From Manis javanica (taxonomy: Eukaryota > Chordata > Mammalia > Pholidota > Manidae): DNA of 64,000 nucleotides. The translations under genes were made by a program, and so were the position numbers. Positions 47,701-61,983 of this stretch are shown here, one piece after another. The stretch is taken from contig NC_133163.1 in assembly GCF_040802235.1 (NCBI RefSeq), forward strand, positions 39,576,501 through 39,640,500, written 5' to 3'. A model generated the notes under the pieces. It was given only the letters and a program-made list of their open reading frames with translations, searched no databases and was not told where the DNA came from. Within the stretch, counting starts at the first letter, position 1, and every line of letters begins with the position of its first letter.

Positions 47701-48094
47701 AGAGACTAATGGTTGATATAGGGGAGGGAATTTGGGAGATGCGTGAAATAAGCAAAGGGGAAGATGAGTGAGAATGTTTGATATCTTGATCTGGGTGATG
47801 GTTACAAAAAATGATTTGTTATTATTTGGATTATACAATGTTTGTTCTATTTGCTAGGCTTAAAATTTTGTAATTGTGATTTCTTATACACAATTTTGTA
47901 CTCATAATTTTGTATTCTTTATCTTAAAGAGTATCTTCCCCTCCAAATATGTAAGCTTCAAGCCCTACAAAATCTGGACTTTATCCTGTGACTTTGAGTA
48001 AGTAATGTGAGCCCCGTTTTTCTTATCTGGAAGGTGGGAACATCATATATGCTGACTTACCTCAAAGGGTTCTGAGAAAGTGAGATGGTGCAGG
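47701..48094. other. L1 tail remnant and unassigned DNA
   Basis: To about 47880 the sequence may continue the L1 3' UTR (GGGTGATGGTTACAAAA). Beyond that nothing is recognised. Confidence 0.35.
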
Positions 48095-48600
48095 TGTTAC
48101 AGAAAACCGGAAAACCTGGACTGGATCCCTGATGGAAGAACCAAGCGGCACTCGGAGGTCTTGGAAGGCAGAGGTTTATTTTACGCCAGTGGGTTCAAAG
48201 GAGAATGATCTCCAAAGGTCTGAGCCCCGAGTACAACAGGACCGTATCTTTTATACATTTACTACAAAGCTAAGGGGGGAGTCAGCACCCAGAAACTGTT
48301 GCGGTAGGAGCTATTAGGTCACTATAGGTGTATTCAGGATGCTAGTTATATTTTAATCTATTTCTGTAAAGGTTACCAGGATACCGTATTATAAACTAAT
48401 GGGCTTCCATGACTATGATTATAGTCATGGGTTGTGGGGGGAAGAATACATTGTTTCAATCCCAAGCATCCAAGCACCTTGTGGTTCCTCTCTATTTCTG
48501 AAGCCTCAGTAGAAACCCTGTTTCCTTGGTTTTCTTGGCTTCTCACCACACCTGCCAAGAGTGGGAGGGATTTGAGAACTTTCTGATTATTTCCTCACCA
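48095..48600 (-). mobile_element. Solo ERV1-type LTR
   Basis: On the minus strand it runs TGGTGAGGAAATAATC... to ...TTCTGTAACA, with TG/CA ends. A TATAAAAG box (about 48255-48248), the R-like GTACTCGGGGCTCAGACC and AATAAA (48182..48177) are followed by CTCTGCCTTCCAAGACCTCC, the promoter-to-poly(A) layout of a gammaretrovirus-type LTR. It contains a perfect 10-bp hairpin (48407-48430). No clear 4-bp target duplication and no internal genes. Not the same LTR as that captured at 9165-9483. Confidence 0.78.
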
Positions 48601-49114
48601 AATGGACTTTATTAATAGTTATCAAGAGCCACACAAATGTACGTGGGATCACTGCTTCTTCCTCAAAGAAACAGACCTTGCATTTCCCCCAAGAGGTTAT
48701 ACGATCTTTTCAGTGATAATACTTTACACTGGGGTTATCCTGACTTGCAGGATGGCCAGGATCCCTTTGGAGAGCTTCACATAGATGACAAGTAGTCCCA
48801 GGGGAAGTTAAAAGCCTAGGAAAGAATGATGGTATGGTAGCCCATCCATTATCACTGCTGGAAAACGAACATGCTGGCTCCTCCCTGCTAGGGGCGGTGA
48901 ACCAGTGCTACTGCTGATACTAAGGACCGCATTTAGCATTTAATTCAATAATATTCCATGAAACTAATATAACATTTTGTTTAAACTATTTTTCAATAAA
49001 AAGTTCAACAGTATTTCAAACATGTATGACATCTATGAAAAAACTATTTTAAAGGGGAGTTATACAGCTTATTTATTTGCCCTAGGATTTACCTAGAAAA
49101 AATGGGAATAGGGG
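48601..49114. other. Unassigned DNA
   Basis: No gene or repeat recognised. Confidence 0.4.
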
Positions 49115-49350
49115 AAGTTCCATTCACTGAAAACCTCTTATGTGTGAGAGTCCGTGCTGGATGCTTTATATACAATATCGTAGACATAATATCACTGGAT
49201 ATAATCAACCCCTTTTTGTAGAAGTAAAAACCAATGTTCAAAGAGTTGAGTGACTTGTCCAAATTCACAGTGATTAGGTATTTTAAGCAAGGTTTGTTTG
49301 ATCTCACCTTCTCAGGTACCAGTCCATTGCTACACGATGCTTACAGTATA
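49115..49350 (-). mobile_element. MIR SINE
   Basis: CCTCTTATGTGTGAGAGTCCGTGCTGGATGCTTTATATACAATA, AAAGAGTTGAGTGACTTGTCCAAATTCACAG. Confidence 0.78.
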
Positions 49351-50439
49351 ATTTCCCTGTTCCCATTTGCCTGCTTTAAATTGATAAGTCCAGCCCATAC
49401 AGTCACAGTTGCCTGCCAAAATAATTCTGCAGATAAAATGTCTAGTATATACATACAGGTCTTTTGTTGAAACGCATATTTATCATGAATTTGTGGAAAG
49501 CCAGGAGCATATCCAGGTAACAAAATATGCTTTAGATGTGCTTAATCTAAATGAACAAATCTTTAATAGGAACTTAAAATACCTGAAAATGCTTGAATTG
49601 CTTAATAATCGAGTTTACCACCACCCAGACTATTCATGTATCAAGTTAATATGCACCATCTGAATTTAGATATTTGATTTCATACTAGAAAATTCAAGAC
49701 TAATCTATTCAGCTAGAAAAACAAATAGTAAATCAACATTCTCAGGTTGCAGATTGACAAGACTAAAATGACTTTCCAAGAGGCAGCTTTATATACATAT
49801 TTTATCAGAATTCAAAATTACAGTTCACTTGCTTCTGCCCATTAAATTTAAAAACTGAGATGAGTTTGGTAGCCAGCCACAAAAGCCAGGACTTTTCTGA
49901 TTTAAGATTTTAATGAAACTCTTTTTATCCCCCTGGGTTAGCTTAAGCATGGGGTGAGATGCCAATCCACTGTTTTAAAATTGGACACTTTATCTGAATT
50001 TGTGTTTTTTTTGTGTTTATTTTTAAATTTTTAGGTAAAAAATAAAGTGGGGAGGGAGGAAGAGAGAGAGAAGGGAAAGGGTTACCTTGTAAGGGGAAAC
50101 CGCCATCATTCTATAACAGACAATAAGTTAGGAATTATATTTTATACAGTTCAGAGAGTATAATAGCTAAAATTTTCAAAATTAAGATGATGACTCTTAC
50201 CTTCCTGTTTGGGAAAATGTTTGTGTGAGAAGATGATTTTCACTTCATAAACCCAAAGCCACTGGATTCTGAAAAACAATATGCCTAGAGGGAAAATCAT
50301 CCCAGAGAAACTGAAAAATTGGTAAGCTCCTAAACTAAGCTAGGAGGATTTCAGTGAACTTTGGGTTCAGCTTTTCTTAGTCATCTTTGCTGCTCAAATG
50401 AGCTCAGAGCTGGCAGTGCTCTTCAACAAATTCGAAACA
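49351..50439. other. Unique DNA
   Basis: No gene or transposon recognised. Short purine-rich stretch at 50041-50085. Confidence 0.45.
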
Positions 50440-50690
50440 GACATGTTAATTCATTCAATTTTAAAACATTGAGAACCTACTATTTAGGCTAGGCGCTGGG
50501 GATATAGGTAAGATTCCCTGCCCTTAAGGAGCTTACACTCCAGCTTGTCTATGCCTCGAATGTTAAGAACAAATAAATGCACAAATGTATACAAACTTGA
50601 AAGAACAAATAAATGCACAGATGTATACAAACTTTAAAGCCCACGTTTAGATAAAGTACTGTGGAGCATTAGAAAGAAAGTGGAAATGTC
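50440..50690 (-). mobile_element. L2 3' end with internal tandem duplication
   Basis: AGAACCTACTATTTAGGCTAGGCGCTGGGGATATAGG and CCCTTAAGGAGCTTACACTCCAG are antisense L2. It includes the 36-bp duplication at 50567-50638. Confidence 0.78.
50567..50638. repeat. 36-bp tandem duplication
   Basis: GAACAAATAAATGCACA/G... repeated at 50567 and 50603 with two differences, inside an L2. Confidence 0.9.
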
Positions 50691-52085
50691 TCTGTGGGGA
50701 ACCCACTACATCAAGATAGACTTTCGAGCTAGGGTAGCCTTGATGGATGGACAGGTCAGCAGTTGAGGTAGGGGGCGGCGCTCTGGGCAGAGGAAGCGAC
50801 AGCGCAGGCGGACTGCGAGGACAGACGCACAGAGGCGCGAAACTGCTCCGGGATCGCCCTCACACCCCTTGGTCTCCAGACGAGGAGGCTCAAAGGGGAA
50901 GAAAGCCAGTTCTTCTAAAGGAGTTCGGGAATATAAATCTTAGCAAATAGAACTGTACGAAAGGATCTAGCCCGAGGATATTTGTAATAGCTGAGGCCGG
51001 AGCCGCCAAGGTTCCGAAAGAAGGCGGCTCCAGTGTCGGCGGAGTTCTGCCAGTTTACTATGTGGTCACAGACATCTGGTCCTCAGGGCACCCTGCTCCC
51101 GGTCCCCGTCCGTACGGCTGATCCCTCCGATCTTCCAGGCACGCAAAATCCTCTGGAGGCTTCAGGGCCTGCAAATCCCGTTCCCTGAGTCTGGAGCCTC
51201 CTTGCTCTGGGGTCCAAGCTCGCATAACTCGCGCGGCCCCGCTGAGCTTGTGGGGACAACTGCGTTCTCCCGCCCGACCCCCCCCCCCCCCCGGCTGCTT
51301 CCGCGACCCTCTGGCCCAAGCCGGACTCGCGCGGCCCGCCGGGCGCAGCCTCCTCACGCGGAGGCCCGGCGCGCGCGGCAGCTCCTCGCGCAGGCCCAGA
51401 CCCGGCCCGCCGCTCCTCTCGCTCGAGGCTCACCAGCCGCCGCCGCGCCGCCAGAAGCTCGAGGGTGAGCGAGCGCCTCACTTGCTGCCAGAGCGCGCAT
51501 GTGTGTTTATCCCCTCACCTTGTTTTTTTAAAAATTTAATTTATCCCCCTGGTTTTGCAAGGTATCTCTTCTTGAGCTATTTGAGTCAAACAGTCTAACA
51601 ATAGGACTGGCTCGAGGTCTACGCGTCTGAGAGGTCCCAGGGCGCTGGACGGAAAAGGTGGGTGTGTGGGGTTGTCCCTTCAGAGTCGCGATCCAGACTC
51701 TGGTGGCAGGAACTACTTCCCGGGGGCTGTGGGCCCACTATGGGCTTCTCTTGGGGAACACAGTTCGCCCGACCTCCTGGCTCAAGGCCGCCTGCCCTAG
51801 GGGACCCACGCGCCTGCCTCCTACCGCCATCTCCCGGCAGGCCTCCAGGGGGCCTCCCCGCCTTGGCCTTCGTGTCGGTCGCTCCGGGCCCGGGAGGTGG
51901 GGGCGACCGCACGGTGGAGGGACGCGCCTCGGGGCCCGGGCCAGTGAGCGGACAATGACCCCTTCTCCCCTTGCCGCCGCCGCCTCCCCGACACCGGCCC
52001 CCTTGCAGCCCCCAGGCAAACCTATTAGCCATTCAGGCCGACAAAACCCCGCGGCCCCGCGCATTGTCCCGCCGAGCGCTCGGCC

Positions 52086-52125
52086 ACCGTCATTAGCCCT
52101 GATTACGCTGAGCCGCCTGACAGCC
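52086..52125. promoter_or_regulatory. Candidate homeodomain/TALE factor binding cluster in CpG island
   Basis: Within the CpG island, CATTAG (52091-52096), GATTAC (52101-52106) and CTGACAG (52117-52123, a MEIS/TGIF-type motif) occur within 35 bp of otherwise GC-rich sequence where AT-core motifs are rare by composition. Binding is predicted by motif only. Confidence 0.35.
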
Positions 52126-52352
52126 CTGCGGGCCGCTCGGCAGACCCCCCATTCACCGCCACCCCCCGGCCCCGCCTCACAAAAGGAGCGGAAATCGTCC
52201 GCGCTGCCGCGTCCAGGATGAATAGAGCGAAAAGCTGCTTCTCCTCTCCTCCCGCCCCATTCACGTTCTCTTTTGGATACAGTATTTTTTTCCTTTTTGT
52301 TAAAATTAGGGAGAAAGAACGAGGTCAAGGAAGATTTTGCTTGAGCTCCTTG

Positions 52353-52446
52353 CCTGTCAAATATTTGTTTAATGTAAACAAAGAGCAAGTCCTCCCCCAC
52401 CCGGAGCCTCTCCTCCCCTCCCTCCCAGATTTTCATAAACAAACTA
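52353..52446. promoter_or_regulatory. Candidate forkhead (FOX) motif cluster
   Basis: The edge of the CpG island holds TGTTTA (52366-52371), TGTAAACAA (52373-52381) and ATAAACAAAC (52435-52444), three matches to the forkhead core within 80 bp. The surroundings are pyrimidine-rich and repeat-free. Confidence 0.35.
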
Positions 52447-52560
52447 GGGATGGGAAAAGCGGCGGCGGCTGCAGGGAGGTGGAAGAAGCGGGGGCGGGCT
52501 GGGGGCGCGAGCGCGGCGGGTGGAAGCAGAGTGGATCATTAAAGTAGAGAGGAGAGGAAC

Positions 52561-54403
52561 TTAAGCATTTGGGACGTAGGAGCAGCCATCGCACTTTTGC
52601 TGGAACTAGCGGGTGGTTGAAATATTTATAACCTGGAAAGTAGTCTGAGCTAGGGCTGGGGTTTAATCCTCACCTTGGTCAGGTCCATTGAAATTTAAAA
52701 ACGCAGCCCCTTTCCACTCAACTGGGGTAACTACTTTGTGGGACATTGTTACAGGGAAAAAAATTACAGAAAAGAAAGGAAACCCATCGTATGGAGATAC
52801 CTTAAAATTCAGAAACCGTCAACATTGCTGCTACCTGGAATTTTTTTTTTAAAAACTCTGGACCGGGATAAAAATGATACGGAAAAATATATTAAAAAGA
52901 AAACGAAAACGTTTACAATATCTGTTTCTGAGTATATTTGGACCAATTAAAATAAATCTCAGCGTGACGGTTTGGACCAATTTCCAACACGTGATCTTCA
53001 AACAATTGATTATTCACAAAAGCAGGTGCCACCAGGTTTCAGATAAAAATTGTAAAAAATCTTTTAAATAATCTCATCCCTCAAGATTCTGTTTTGTTAA
53101 TGTAATCCTTAGGCAACAAGTTACTTTAAGCAAATTAGATGTACTTTAAAGGAAAGTGTATGCTCAAGGCTTTCACCAAAATAGGAAGAAAAATCTTCCA
53201 TAAGCGATGGGTTTTCTTTCTTTCTTTTTTTCTTGCTAAGCAATTGACAATTATTTAAACATTATTCCTAAAGAGAAAGTTAGGTTTTAGCAGTGTTAAC
53301 CTTTTTTTCTTGAGAATGCTGAATGGACATTTCCTTCTGCTTTTAGGCATCATTTGAACTGATGTGGGAGTGGGATTTTTAGAATCTCAAATTCCTTTAC
53401 ATTATCCCACAAATTAGTCCTTAATCTTCCCTCTTTGATTTGGAAGCATCAGCTTAAGATAAATTTGCCAACTGTCCTCACCAAATGCTGGTTCTGGACA
53501 GCTTCGAGTTAGGATGTAGAGCTGGGAACAAGACAGGAAATCTGTTGATTTTTCATTGAAGTACAGAGCTCCTTGGCACATACAGGACTAAAGCCAGTCA
53601 AGGGAGGCACCTAGAGTGCAAAATTCTTGGAAGTCCTCACTCTCCACTCTCCGAGCCTTGCACTCGCTACACTTGCTTGATTTTAAGGGTGAACAGCTCC
53701 TTAAATTTTGGACTCTTAAATAAGTGCCTTCCTTACTTCATCAGAATTCTGACCCTACTTCTTGCTATTCTAGGAACCACCCACCAGGGCCTCTGAGAAA
53801 GAAAATAGCCCTGAGGGAACTCTACCATCCTAGTGTTTCAGGACCCACAGAAGGGCATTTGCTTGCTTTCCAGAAGAACAGCTTGATTACAAATCAAGCC
53901 CCCACTCCTTCCATCTAGAGGTCTTTTGCAAGAGAGTTTTTTGATTGTCAACAGTTCTCTGGATAAGGGCTGCTGTACACAATGACAACCATTTATAAAG
54001 CCCAAATAAGACCAAATCCGTTTAAGGGATTTGGAAATAAAAATCAACTTAATTCATCTCCAGGGCTTTCCCCATAGATCTTGCCATTTGACTGATCTTT
54101 GTCTTCCATGACTTATTTTTGTTTGGTTTGTACATTAGCACTTCTGCCCAAATAAGTTAGCAGGCTTCGGAACCAAAGAGTATTTCCTAAGGACAGAAAG
54201 GCAATCTGAAAGGAGTCAGTCCAGTGTGCTGTGGGAGCTCAGGGGGTGGGAGGGGGGTGGGGGGTGGAATTTCAGCTCCAATGATTTAAAAATCAATGTC
54301 AAATTTTATAATATGCAATTCATTTCACTCGGAAAAAAGCTCAGAGACACTCTGGGTAGCATTTAGTTTTTTTTTAGTGCAAGGACAGTAAGTGTTTTTG
54401 TTT

Positions 54404-54408
<5 letters not shown>
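52561..54408. other. Unique intergenic DNA between CpG island and SIX6
   Basis: Moderately AT-rich sequence in which I recognise no interspersed repeat and no gene. The lack of transposons over nearly 2 kb in this repeat-dense window is compatible with conserved regulatory content, but no specific element can be named. Confidence 0.5.

Positions 54409-54454
<46 letters not shown>
54409..54454. repeat. (TG)23 microsatellite
   Basis: An uninterrupted dinucleotide run of about 46 bp, the longest perfect microsatellite in the window and likely polymorphic. Confidence 0.95.
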
Positions 54455-54456
<2 letters not shown>

Positions 54457-55309
54457 GAGGACACTTTGGGAGGCAGTTAAATCCTAGGAATATTTGATAT
54501 TTTAAATTGAAGCCATTACACGACAATGAGGCTTTGGAAAGCTTGTTTTATGTTTAATAGAAATCAGATCTTTAAAATGCCAGTTATTTCTCTGCAGCCT
54601 TCTACTTCATCCCAATATATGACATAATTTTATCCTGTCCCCCAATCTCAGCATGCCTTTTGCAGAAAAGTAATCTATTTGATTAAAACCCATGTCTGCA
54701 GCAAGAAGATACTAGTCTAGTTATTAACAACCTCTCCTATCTTCTTTTGTCTTATTTTAATATGAGTTCAATCCTAAATGCATTATATATTCACTCTAAC
54801 ATGATCATGGGTGCCCACTGCTTTTGTATGGGAGGAGGCCTAGAAGGAGGTAGAAAGCCTTTCTAACTTCAGAGCCTGGGTCAGAATAGTCCTGCATTTT
54901 TATGGAATAGGACTCACAATTGAGTCCAGAGTTGGCTTCCCAAAATTGTTTCTAAAAGTCATTAATTTTTCATACGAGTGTCAGACAACTCATAGTTACC
55001 TGTTTTGGGGATTGGGGAGTTGCCTTAAAGGGATGCTCATGTTGCCTATTTCTAGGTTTAAATATATCATACACACATGTATGTACATACATGCATACAC
55101 ACACATACAATTTGAGGAGATGGTGGTTATGTACCCACCGTGAACTATTTAAAAAATACACCAGGAGACATAAGAGAAGGCTCTTAGATGTCGAGAAGAC
55201 TCTCCTGAGATCCTTTGCACAAAAGCCCTTTCCTGTCTGGTGAAGAGAATACTTATTTTTAGTAGTCATAGAGCAACTTCCTTAATTAAGAAAGGTTGCT
55301 CATCAGGAT
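54455..55309. other. Unique DNA 3' of SIX6
   Basis: No gene or clear transposon. It contains an imperfect (CA/TACA)n tract at about 55069-55109. Otherwise it is unremarkable AT-rich sequence. Confidence 0.5.
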
Positions 55310-55842
55310 TTTATTGTTTGGCCTCTTCACATAGAACCCACTGGCCCTACCTTGTGCCTTTAGAAACAGCAAGTTCCCAAGATACAGAGAAACCCATCAC
55401 AGCAGTCACTTAAATAAGTAAATAAACAGCATATATATATGTTTTGTTTTTTAAAAAACTTTAAAGTAAAAGTTATGCATATATAACATTGTCCTTTTGA
55501 CTTGAAATACCCACGGGACATTCAGGGCAGGCGCTCAGCGTACAGTTCAGGTTCCGGAGGCATCTTTGCAGCAAAATCCTTGGGAAAAAGCAAAGCGAGA
55601 ATGTGCCTCTGGATTGGTCCTCACCGCAGGCTTCTAGGGTAGCGGTCGGAGGGCGCCAGTGGAGCGGGCCAGCTGCGGGGCGTGCACAGCAGCCCGAGGT
55701 TCACTGGCCCCAGGTCCCTGGCCACCACGCTTCGCAAGCTTTGGGTTTGCTTGGTCTCTCATTCTCTCACCTTCTTTCATTTTTTTCGTTTTTTTTTTTT
55801 TTTAACACCGGATTCTGTTTCTGAGCGTGCTGGATGGGCAGC
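55310..55842 (-). other. SIX6: Probable SIX6 3' UTR with candidate poly(A) signal
   Basis: Downstream of the SIX6 stop the minus strand has a 14-nt A-run opposite 55790-55803 and no coding frame. The first AATAAA on the minus strand lies at 55315..55310, giving a 3' UTR of about 0.55 kb. The end point is inferred from this hexamer alone, so a different cleavage site cannot be excluded. Confidence 0.45.
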
Positions 55843-58060
<2,218 letters not shown>

Positions 58061-61000
58061 GGACTTCTCCTCGGTGTTTTGCAGAACTATGAGGAGAAGG
58101 AAACGACGTGCAAGTGGCTGGGAGAAAAAGGCGAGAATGGCAGTGTTTCAACATCCCCACCTTCCACTTCAGCCATGTTGCTACCGCCTCCCACTCCCCA
58201 AAAGAGGCAGTAATGCTACAGGAATCCCACTTAGGAGCAATGCACTGTCTGGGTCAAGAAAGCTCCAGAGGACAATGAGGACTGGACCAAATAGAAATTC
58301 TCTTCGAATTCGCCAGGTTTAATTGTAACGAAACAAAACCATGTGGGGAGTGCACGAATGGGAAGGGAGTGGAAGTGGATCACCTCATTTCTTCCCAGCA
58401 CCCATCCCTGCCTGCGTTTCCCCATTACCAGCTGCCAAAACAGCCAAACGGGAAGCGAATCTGAAGCAGAAGGAATGGGACCGGTGATCTGTAAAGAGGT
58501 CAGTTTGGACTCTATCCCCACCACCTTCAAAAGCCTCCTGAAATTATTTTAATTATGAGCTAGAACACGCACAACTGATAACACAGGTGCTGACCACAAA
58601 GTCAAACATTCACAAGAAAAGGGGCCTAGCAGCCCAAGAAAGTTTAGACTTTGCAGCAGCCCCCCCACCCCAGTTTAATGGGCTTGAACAAATGCAAAGC
58701 ATAACCACATCTAAAATGAGAAGTCATTGGTAGGTAAGGACAGAAACTTAAAAGCTTATTTCAAAGATCTTTTTAAAATTATCGATTTGTTTTTCTTGCA
58801 GGCTAATTCTGTCCTACCCTGTGGTAGAACATTTAACTCGAGCTGGGGATAGAAACTCTAACCTTGGCCTTTTAGCCCAAGTAAAAAAGAGAAGGGGAGG
58901 TATCAGAGCAATGGGGGCAGAGGCACAGAAAAGGCTGCCTGGTGGCTGAGCACTGACCCCTCCTGCAGAGAGGAAGGGCCTTCTTAGCAGATCGGCTTTG
59001 GGGCCTGCAGATTGAATTAGCAACTTTTATTGATTCCCAATTGACTTCCACATCAAACTGTTTTCTGAGGCCTCTGGTCAAAGAAACCAGGATCTCACCT
59101 GGGCCTTGATAGGGGATTGTTTAGTTAGAAGAAAATAATTGGGAGAGGAGTTCAGCACAAATGTCTGGTGAATCATCTTTGGAGGTCCATCACCAGAAAG
59201 AAATTAGATACTAATATTCACTGTGGAACTGAACTGGGCCAGGCCGTCTTTTCTTCAGTATCAAGTACAATTTGTATGTGGCTTGTACAGCTCTGGTAAA
59301 TCAGAAGACAGATAGATAGCACAGATGGTTGGAGGTGTCAGGTCAGATCATGCTATGCCTGAGTGCAGAGCAAAGCTTGTTCTGACGGAAAACCCTGATA
59401 TTATTTTCACAGATCTTCACAGTTCACTCGAAAAAATAGCAGAGGGGAAGAAAAAAGCCCTGTAACCATTTACATCATTTCTGTGAGATAGCCAGCCGCC
59501 TCAACAAAGAGGCCTTCTTTTTTAAGAGCTAATTTTCTTGAAATGCGACAGGGCAGGGGCAACATAGAGAGGGTGATAAGGATAATCAAAGCACAAGCTT
59601 GGAGCATCTTCCAAATCCTCCGGAAAGACAACTTTTACTGAGAAACGTCCCACACAAGGGCCCAAAACATGCTGTGTGGAAAACCTGGCCAGTGGTGGAG
59701 GCTGGGCAGGGGTGAAACAGGACCTCAATCCTGGCACCTCTGGCAGGGGAAAGAAACCATTCCTTGCTCCAGCCTGCAGAGGTCTCTTCATATTCCTGTC
59801 AGGATGTCTCTCCTGAGCATAATCGCGTCACGCTCGCTCACAGTAGAAGCTTCAGGTCTGCGAGACCTTTCAGCCCACGAGCCCAGAGAGGCCCCAAGCC
59901 GCTAGGGGTGATGGGGAAGTTGTGGGTGCCCCAGGGACCGCACCTCCCCACACCCTTTGCTTAACAGTTTGAAAGCTGCGGATTTGGGGGAAATTGGCTT
60001 CTTGCTCCTTAGTCTTTGAGAGCAAACTGTGTTAATTTTCCGAATCTAGATGTCTTATCTAGGTACCAGGAAAAGGGAATATTTATCCCATTTCTTGGAC
60101 AATAGTTCTGCAAATATTAGAGAGGGAATTGAGGCTTTTGCGTGTTTGGAGCTCTTGGAGACTGGGACCGAAAGCCTAGGTTGGCCGCGGTGCAGCCGCG
60201 GGAAAAAGGTGCTGACTGCAGGCAGCTGTCAGCTCCGCAGCATGCGGTGTGTGGGCGCCAGGCGGACGGGGTCTTCAGTTAGGAGATCCTATCTTCGCCA
60301 TTGCAGGGAACTTGGTTTAACTTTATTAACTTAAAGGATGTAAACTGCCCCGGGGCACCTTGAGATCACTATTCGTTCATCAGCTTTACTTGAGGAAGGG
60401 ACAAAAGGAAGACATGTGTGATCCCCCCAATCCCTGGAAATGAGAGAAGCTCTGCCGGGTTCCTTAGAAATAACGCCACTGTGGAGAAGGTGTGACCTCA
60501 CCCCCACCCCACTCTTAAAGCGTAGTTCTCCCGCGTTTGCTAGATGAAAGCTAGACCTCCGGGTTGGCTTACCTTGATTTTACAGAAGGTTACATTTTTT
60601 CCAGTTTTGAGACTGCGCCAATCCTCCAGGCAACCCCTACGTGCCACCCCTGACTTCATTTTTCTTTTGCGCTTGACCAGGAAACCCAGAAAGCGCAGCG
60701 TCAGCCCTTGGCCTCAGGCCTATTTGGGCAACTTTGCAACTTTGTTTGCAATTTTTTGTTCCTGGTTTGCAGCTAGTAGTAGATTTGGGAGGCCTTGCGC
60801 AAATACTCAGTTCTAGCTGGGAATTCATAGACTTCTATTTTGCTTTCTGCAGAATCAGAGTTTTACTTTATGGGGAAAAATATGAAGGAAAACACGGAGA
60901 AGACAATGTCCCTGGGCAGATTCTGTGTTAACTGTTCAGTGAGGCAGCAGCTGGGCAAAGTGAGCTGTGAGGTTCATACCAGAAATCAGAGTTCAGTCTG

Positions 61001-61954
61001 GGACTTCTTGCACATATGGGTTTCAACCCTCCTTTTGACCCTTTTGATTTTCCTTTCTAGAGGGACATGTGGAGCCTTGAGTACACCCTGCTGAACAAGT
61101 TAGAAGACAATACATCCTTACCTCTAGGTTCCAGTCTCTTGTTTTGTCTTGTCTTTCACTTTTCCTAAGTAAATGCCTGTAAAATAAGTGATATGTCTGT
61201 TTTTTTTCCTACACAATTTCACAAAATCAGAGCTTTTAAGAATGTAGTAATTGAATACATCTGAATTCGTTGATAAAGACATTTGTACTGTATTTGATAG
61301 TCACGGACTGCAACACAATAAGCTCCCAGCCTTTTGTGTATGACCATTTTGACTTTGAGAGGAAAGATCTTGGTTTCCCTTTCCTGGGCCTCAAAGCTGT
61401 GTGTTACCAGTAGGTGAGAAAAATGTTAAAAAAAAAATTGGAAAAATTTAAAAGGCATTTTACAGTCTTTGAAATTACAGTAAAAATTTTTACACCCAAT
61501 TTTTTTTCATGAATTTAGTATTCTGGTTTTCAGATGATACCATATACACATAGATATATTTGTTTCTATTGGTGGTCCAAATCTTCAATTATGGAATCAA
61601 TTCAGTATACTAGTTTTAAAGTATTAACTATCTCAATAAGCTCCCAAGGTAGATTGCTCTATTTCATGCATTCCTCCCCTGATAGGATGCACCATAACAA
61701 AGAACAGAGATGCCTCTTTATTGTGTGTTTCTTAGAACAAAGATAATTTGAGAAATGTTTTGTAGATTTTCTGGCACTGTAAAATGAACTGACAAAAAAG
61801 TGTTACAATTAAAGTATTCATCTAATTTTAAGAGATTAGCAATTTTTTGTTATTTGCAAAATTATTCACTAGATATTTTTTAAATGATGCAAAATTGCTT
61901 ATGTTATTAAGTGGAGGAAATTTTTATTAGCTTAAACATGGGAAAATGTACCAT
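58061..61954. other. SIX6 5' flank, largely unique
   Basis: No interspersed repeat or coding exon was recognised. GC content is moderate and falls away from SIX6. Short open frames are scattered and resemble nothing known. If SIX6OS1 is transcribed rightward across this region, as in human, this would be intronic to it, but no exon can be identified. Confidence 0.5.
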
Positions 61955-61960
61955 TTGAAA

Positions 61961-61983
61961 GTAATGATTAATTAGCAGTAATG
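61961..61983. promoter_or_regulatory. Dense TAAT homeodomain-motif cluster upstream of SIX6
   Basis: Four overlapping TAAT/ATTA cores fall in 22 bp, including TAATGATTAATTAG, about 4.3 kb upstream of the SIX6 start. SIX6 is known to lie downstream of homeodomain regulators such as LHX2 and PAX6, so a retinal or forebrain enhancer is possible. The region is AT-rich, which raises the chance of random matches. Confidence 0.3.

Larger units (their letters stand above)
50745..52560. promoter_or_regulatory. Orphan CpG island downstream of SIX6
   Basis: About 1.8 kb of very GC- and CpG-rich DNA bounded by AT-rich sequence, 3-4 kb beyond the SIX6 3' end. It includes a 15-nt C-run (51278-51292) and no convincing protein-coding frame; open frames of up to 234 codons on both strands are low-complexity Gly/Pro/Arg/Ala products of base composition. 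A good plus-strand splice donor (AGG|GTGAGC, GT at 51465) could end a first exon. From known human gene order, the SIX6 opposite-strand gene (SIX6OS1/C14orf39) is transcribed in this direction, so this may be its distal promoter. It could equally be a CpG-rich enhancer of SIX6. Either role is inference. Confidence 0.6.

Noticed and set aside
50567..50638. Regularly spaced short repeats resembling an array
   Set aside because: Two tandem copies inside an L2. CRISPR arrays do not occur in vertebrate DNA and no array structure is present anywhere in the window.
51658..52442. Open frames of 187 codons (plus) and 234 codons (minus) in the CpG island
   Set aside because: Overlapping frames on both strands with Pro/Gly/Arg-rich composition and no family resemblance. 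Expected where stop codons are rare because of high GC.
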